DNA of 64,000 bases, taken from positions 9,486,001 through 9,550,000 of the forward strand of contig NC_063257.1 in the NCBI RefSeq assembly GCF_019578655.1, in the 5' to 3' direction. Below, piece after piece: positions 59,945 to 64,000 of this stretch (its first letter is position 1; each line of letters opens with the position of its first letter). Origin of the DNA: Ricinus communis (taxonomy: Eukaryota; Streptophyta; Magnoliopsida; Malpighiales; Euphorbiaceae). The notes below the pieces were generated by a model. The model was not told where the DNA came from. It worked only from the letters and a program-made list of their open reading frames with translations, and did no database searches. Both the position numbers and the translations under genes were made by a program.

Positions 59945-61673
59945 CTCCCCCTCAAGATGGGTTCGTAGAGGTTGATCGAATCCATCTTGCTGAGAATTGT
60001 TTGGGGACTATTTTTATTAAGGGCTTTGTTAAAGATATCGGCCAGCTGATCATGGCTTCTAACGAATGGTGTTTCAATTTCCCTTGATTGTACTTTCTCT
60101 CTGATGAAGTGACAGTCCACTTCAATGTGTTTGGTACGTTCATGAAACACTGGATTGGATGCAATATGACGTGCTGCCTGATTGTCGTAATACATCTTTA
60201 TAGATCCATTGCATTCGATGTTTAAGTCTTGGAGGACTTGCTTGATCAAGGTAAATTCACTAGCTGTAGAGGCCATGGCTCGATACTCAGCTTCTACACT
60301 TGACCTTGCCACAACACTTTGTTTCTTACTTTTTCAAGTCACCAAGTTTCCTCCTACGAAGGTGCAAAAACCTATGGTTGATTTTCTATCACAGCTCCCT
60401 GCCCAATCTGCATCAGAGAAGCCGACTAGGGTGTTAATGTTATTTTTCTTCATCCAGATTCCTTGCCTTGGGGTGCCCTTGAGATACCTAAGTATCCTGC
60501 CGATAGCTTTTGAGTGACTGGTACGAGGTGAGTGCATGAATTGGCCTACCATACTTATAGCATATGCAATATCAGGCCTTGTAACGGTTAGGTAGATTAA
60601 TTTTCCTACCAGACGCTAATATTGACCTATGTTTGAGACAGGCTCACCATCTTCCAAATTAAGTCTGACATTGGTTTCCATTGGAGTGTTGGCTGGCTTG
60701 ACTCCCAGTTTTCCAGTCTCCTTTAGTAGATCGAGGACATACTTCCTTTGAGATAAGAACAATCCTTTGTCTAACTTGGCCATTTCTATTCCAAGAAAAT
60801 ATGACAGTTGACCTAAGTATTTGATGTCGAATTCCTTTTTTAGACTTTGTTTGACCTTTTCAATTTCTTGATCATCATTTCCTGTTATTATGATGTCATC
60901 AACATATACAAGGACAACAATAGTATATGTATGTGTACACTTGACAAACATAGAGGAACCAGAGGTGCTTTCACTGAAATATTCAAAAGAAAAGGGCTTA
61001 ATTTGGCATACCACGCTCTTGGGGGCTGTTTCAATCGGTAAATTGTCTTTTTTAGTTTACATAGCAGTGAGGAGTTTGATGTAGATTTATGGCCTGGGGG
61101 AGGAGTCATGTATACTTCTTCTTCTAAGTTACCTTGAAGGAAGGCATTCTTTACGTCCATCTGAAAAGAACACCACGGAACTCCCCCCTCACTTCACAGC
61201 AGGCAAAAAGAAAAAGCGGAATTCCCCCTTAAACATGCAATTAATTAGCCGATGACATTGAAAGGTTCCACCCTAGGTTAGTAGCAATAGATAATAAAAT
61301 TCGAACAGTGTTCATTTTTACAACAGGAGCAAAGGTTTCTTGGTAATCAACTCCATAGGTTTGAGTGAATCCCTTGGCTACTAACCTAGCTTTGTGCCTC
61401 TCAATTGTCCCATCACACTTGTATTTCTTGTATACCCATTTGCACCATACAGTTTTTTTTGTTGGTGGTAGAGGCACAACGTCCCATGTGTTATTTTTTT
61501 AGGGCTTGAAGTTCTTCTTTCATGGCCTCACACCACTTTGGGTTGGTGTTGGCTTCATAGAAGGATGTGGGTTCAGTGTGAGCTGTAATATTGCTTAGGT
61601 AGGTCCGGTATGTGCTTGAGATGTTATCATATGTGATGATGTGTTGGATTGGATACGATACCTTGTGAGACAC
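59815..61673 (-). pseudogene. copia RT-RNase H, broken
   Basis: Several open pieces in different frames: the RT N-terminal part (61673-61491, 61477-61241), the NAFLQG segment (61160-60888), the YVDDIIITGN core (61014-60616) and RNase H (60552-60334, 60312-59815, with YYDNQAARHIASNPVFHERT). A 95-base insertion splits RT at about 61169-61263. The last piece runs past the purine tract into the LTR. Confidence 0.8.
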
Positions 61674-62238
61674 ATAGTCTCGAAGTTTTACAAGAGAACG
61701 AGTCTATCGAGTGAATCGACTCAAGGCAATTTCTTCTTGAGTAGCTTCAGATCCATCTTCTAAGTCGGTGTTTTCACTTCCTCCCCCTGAAGGAATTGCG
61801 CTTGAGGGGATAGTTGGCTCTGAGTCCCCCTCGGGGTGAGCATCCTGGTCCTGTTGGCTGCTGTCAGAAAAAATAAAGTTGTGCGGAAATAAAGGAGTGT
61901 GTTGCCTATGAGTGTGTGATGGAGGGCTCTAACAGGGAGAGGATAATAAGAGTCATTTTCAATAAAGGAGACATCCCGTGATACATAAGTCTTATGAGTG
62001 GAGGGATCATAACATTTATACCCCTTTTTTGTGAGGAATACCCTAAGAAAATGGTTTTAACTGAACTTTTGTCAAACTTGTGATGGCATTTGAAATGGAC
62101 ATAACAAATGCATCCAAAAACTCTGATGTGCCCTAATTCTATTTTGCGTCCTTTCAGAATTTCTAATGGACTTAGATTCTGTAAGGTGACGCTTGGTAAT
62201 CAATTAATTAGATATGTAGCAGTAAGAATGGCATCAGA

Positions 62239-64000
62239 CTAATAGATATTAGAGACATGATTATTGAAAAGCAAAGTCCTAGTGACTTTAAGAAGGTGGT
62301 GATTTTTTCTTTTAGAAATCCCATTTTGCTCGGGGGTGTTAATGCACGTAGTTTGATGCAAAATATCTTTTTTTCTTAAAAATTCAGTGAAATATTTGTT
62401 GACATACTCAGTACCATTATCTGACCGGAAGATTGTAATGTTGGTATCATATTGATTTTGAATAAAATGAAAAAAATTCTTGAAAGTAAGTGAAAACCTC
62501 ATTTTTTTCCTTTAAGTAAGAAAACCAAAGTAGTGCGGGAATAGTTATCAATGAATGTGACAAAATATCTGTAATGATCATAAGATTCAACAGGGGCAGG
62601 ACCCCAAACATCAGAATGGATTAACTCAAAAGATTTGGTAGAGACAATGGAAGATAAAGGAAAAGGCAAGCGAGTGTGTTTTAAAAATTTGCACACATCA
62701 CAGCAACTAGAATTCAATTTATAACAAAATAATTTATTTAAGATAGAATTAGATGGATGCCCAAACCGCCAATACATTAACATGCCTTGATTGACACTGG
62801 GAGAGGCCGTGAGGCATTGGCTGGTTGGGTTGTTAAGGTAATACAGTCTTTTTTTCTAGTCGCCCTTCACCAATCGTCTTCCCTATTACTCGATCCTGAT
62901 ATTGCATTATAAATGGTGAGAAATAACATTGTAATTTAAATTACGAGTTAACTTACCAACAGACAATGAATTTGATTTAAAGTCAAGTAATAGTAATACA
63001 TTATGTAATTGTTTATTAAGTAGCGTGGCAGTGCCTTGGCCGTAAATAATAGCCTTATTTCCATTGGCGACTGTCGCATGTTGGGAATCAGTAATGGGTG
63101 TAAGATTCTGCAAGTTCATTGGATTCTATGACATGTGATCGGTGGCTCCGGAATCAATAATCCAGTGATTTTTTCTTTGACATATATTAGCAAAATTTAA
63201 GGAAGAATGTGATACCGAACCTGACCCGTCGGACTGCTGCTGAACCAATGCTTAAATTTGGGACAGCAATTGTATGAGGTGCATGGTAGGAACTGTCGGG
63301 TTGGATCAGTTGGAGCAGATTCGGGTCAGCCGGGTCGGATTGAGTCAGCTAAGTTGGAGCCGGGTCGGGTCGGTTGGGCTAAAGCTGGGTCGGGTCGGAT
63401 GTCCGGGTCTGGTCGGTACATGATTTTCGGACCGAGAATAAAAACCTTGTCTTTCACCCTTGTCATTAGGGTTTTCCTTCTCTGCTCTTCCTGCCGCTCC
63501 TCCAAACCGAAACCCTCTGTCCCGCTTCGCTCCTCCTCTCTCCCAGCCATGATTCGGCCTAAGCTAGGGGTGGAGATGCCAGCAAGCATCATGATGGTGA
63601 CCCTATTTTTTACAGTGGTCACATCGTTCGACGCTGCTTGGGTCTCCCCTTGGCCCGGCAGAGTCGTGTGTCGGGAGACGACGAGTCGAGCAGGCACGAT
63701 TTTTGGCAGCATCGAGCGAGGAAGAGATGTTCATGAGGCTTCTGCGAGTCTCTTCTTGCTGGACGTTCGCTATTACCGCGTCAATCTTTGGAAGCTCTGT
63801 CGACATAAGGATCTGTGACCTCAAGCTCTCATAGCTTGGGTCCAGTCCTCCCAGGTATATGTATACTAGATCCTGTTCTGATCTCCTCTGAATTTCTTGT
63901 GGGTCAATCGTAAGGGGAAGGTAATTCTGAAGTTCTTCCCATCGAGTTAAGACTTCTGTGGCATATTCTGAGTCATTCCTTATCCCTTGTGTGATCTGTG
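62239..64000 (-). pseudogene. copia gag, protease and integrase, broken
   Basis: Gag is readable from the window edge to about 63603 (EYATEVLTRWEELQNYLPL, then a SQILMSTELPKIDAVIA stretch and a CDHC zinc-knuckle start). A GGGTC-rich linker follows at about 63290-63420. A protease fragment (63119-62907, with LLLDFKSNSLSVGKL) comes next, then the GAG-pre-integrase/integrase pieces 62783-62499 (WRFGHPSNSIL, HSDVWGPAP) and 62502-62239 (SDNGTEYVN, TPEQNGISKRKN). Frames do not join. Confidence 0.8.

Larger units (their letters stand above)
59645..64000 (-). mobile_element. Ty1-copia retrotransposon, minus strand, right end outside the window
   Basis: Read on the minus strand the element runs from gag at the window edge through protease, integrase, RT and RNase H to its 3' LTR at 59944-59645. 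It is related to the element at 51079-56059: protein segments match along the whole length (gag, FRSDNGTEYVN, YVDDIIITGN, DADWAGSCDRKST), but its LTR is different. Coding sequence is broken by many stops and shifts and by an insertion of about 95 bases in RT. It interrupts RING-H2 copy 3. The left LTR and primer site are beyond 64000. Confidence 0.9.

Noticed and set aside
63258..63818. 186-residue plus-strand frame at the right end
   Set aside because: It is the antisense of gag and the GGGTC linker of the minus-strand copia element.

Overview
The window is nuclear DNA from a eudicot plant. It is AT-rich, its genes have GT-AG introns, it carries Ty1-copia and other LTR retrotransposons, and it encodes plant-only families: an EPF stomatal peptide, a DMP/DUF679 membrane protein, an organellar mTERF protein and a class III chitinase. 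From memory, three genes (EPF2, a FAB1 kinase, a GT47 exostosin protein) lie in the same order as Arabidopsis At1g34245, At1g34260 and At1g34270, which suggests a conserved rosid block. Malpighiales is a guess only. No computation or database search was run.

Layout. 1-690: last exon of a WD40 protein (AAMP-like). 5198-6742 (-): single-exon mTERF protein. 8.8-12.1 kb: a 2.2 kb solo LTR (TG...CA ends, GTCAA target duplication) between two inverted copies of an older repeat. 16790-17374 (+): a three-exon EPF2 gene assembled by splice-site reading. 18.6-28.7 kb: AT-rich gene desert. 30171-38536 (+): a twelve-coding-exon FAB1/PIKfyve-type lipid kinase without a FYVE finger. 39221-39847 (+): DMP membrane protein. 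40251-43067 (-): three-exon GT47 glycosyltransferase. 44635-45531 (+): secreted class III chitinase with all hevamine catalytic and disulfide residues. 46452-46754 (-): small conserved serine-rich protein.

49-64 kb is a dynamic segment. A RING-H2 gene and its 3' flank occur three times on the minus strand: copy 1 frameshifted, copy 2 intact, copy 3 cut in half. A 5.0 kb copia element (51079-56059, +) sits 62 bases upstream of copy 1. A related copia element (59645 to the window end, -) interrupts copy 3. Both elements are decayed.

The genes do not form one pathway. EPF2 acts in stomatal patterning, FAB1 makes PI(3,5)P2 on endosomes, the GT47 protein is expected in Golgi wall synthesis, the chitinase is an apoplastic defence enzyme, and the mTERF acts in organelle gene expression. 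I did not find a convincing new biological system. The items most worth a second look are the nested repeat at 8.8-12.1 kb, the foldback hairpin at 43908-43977 and the RING array with its two insertions.
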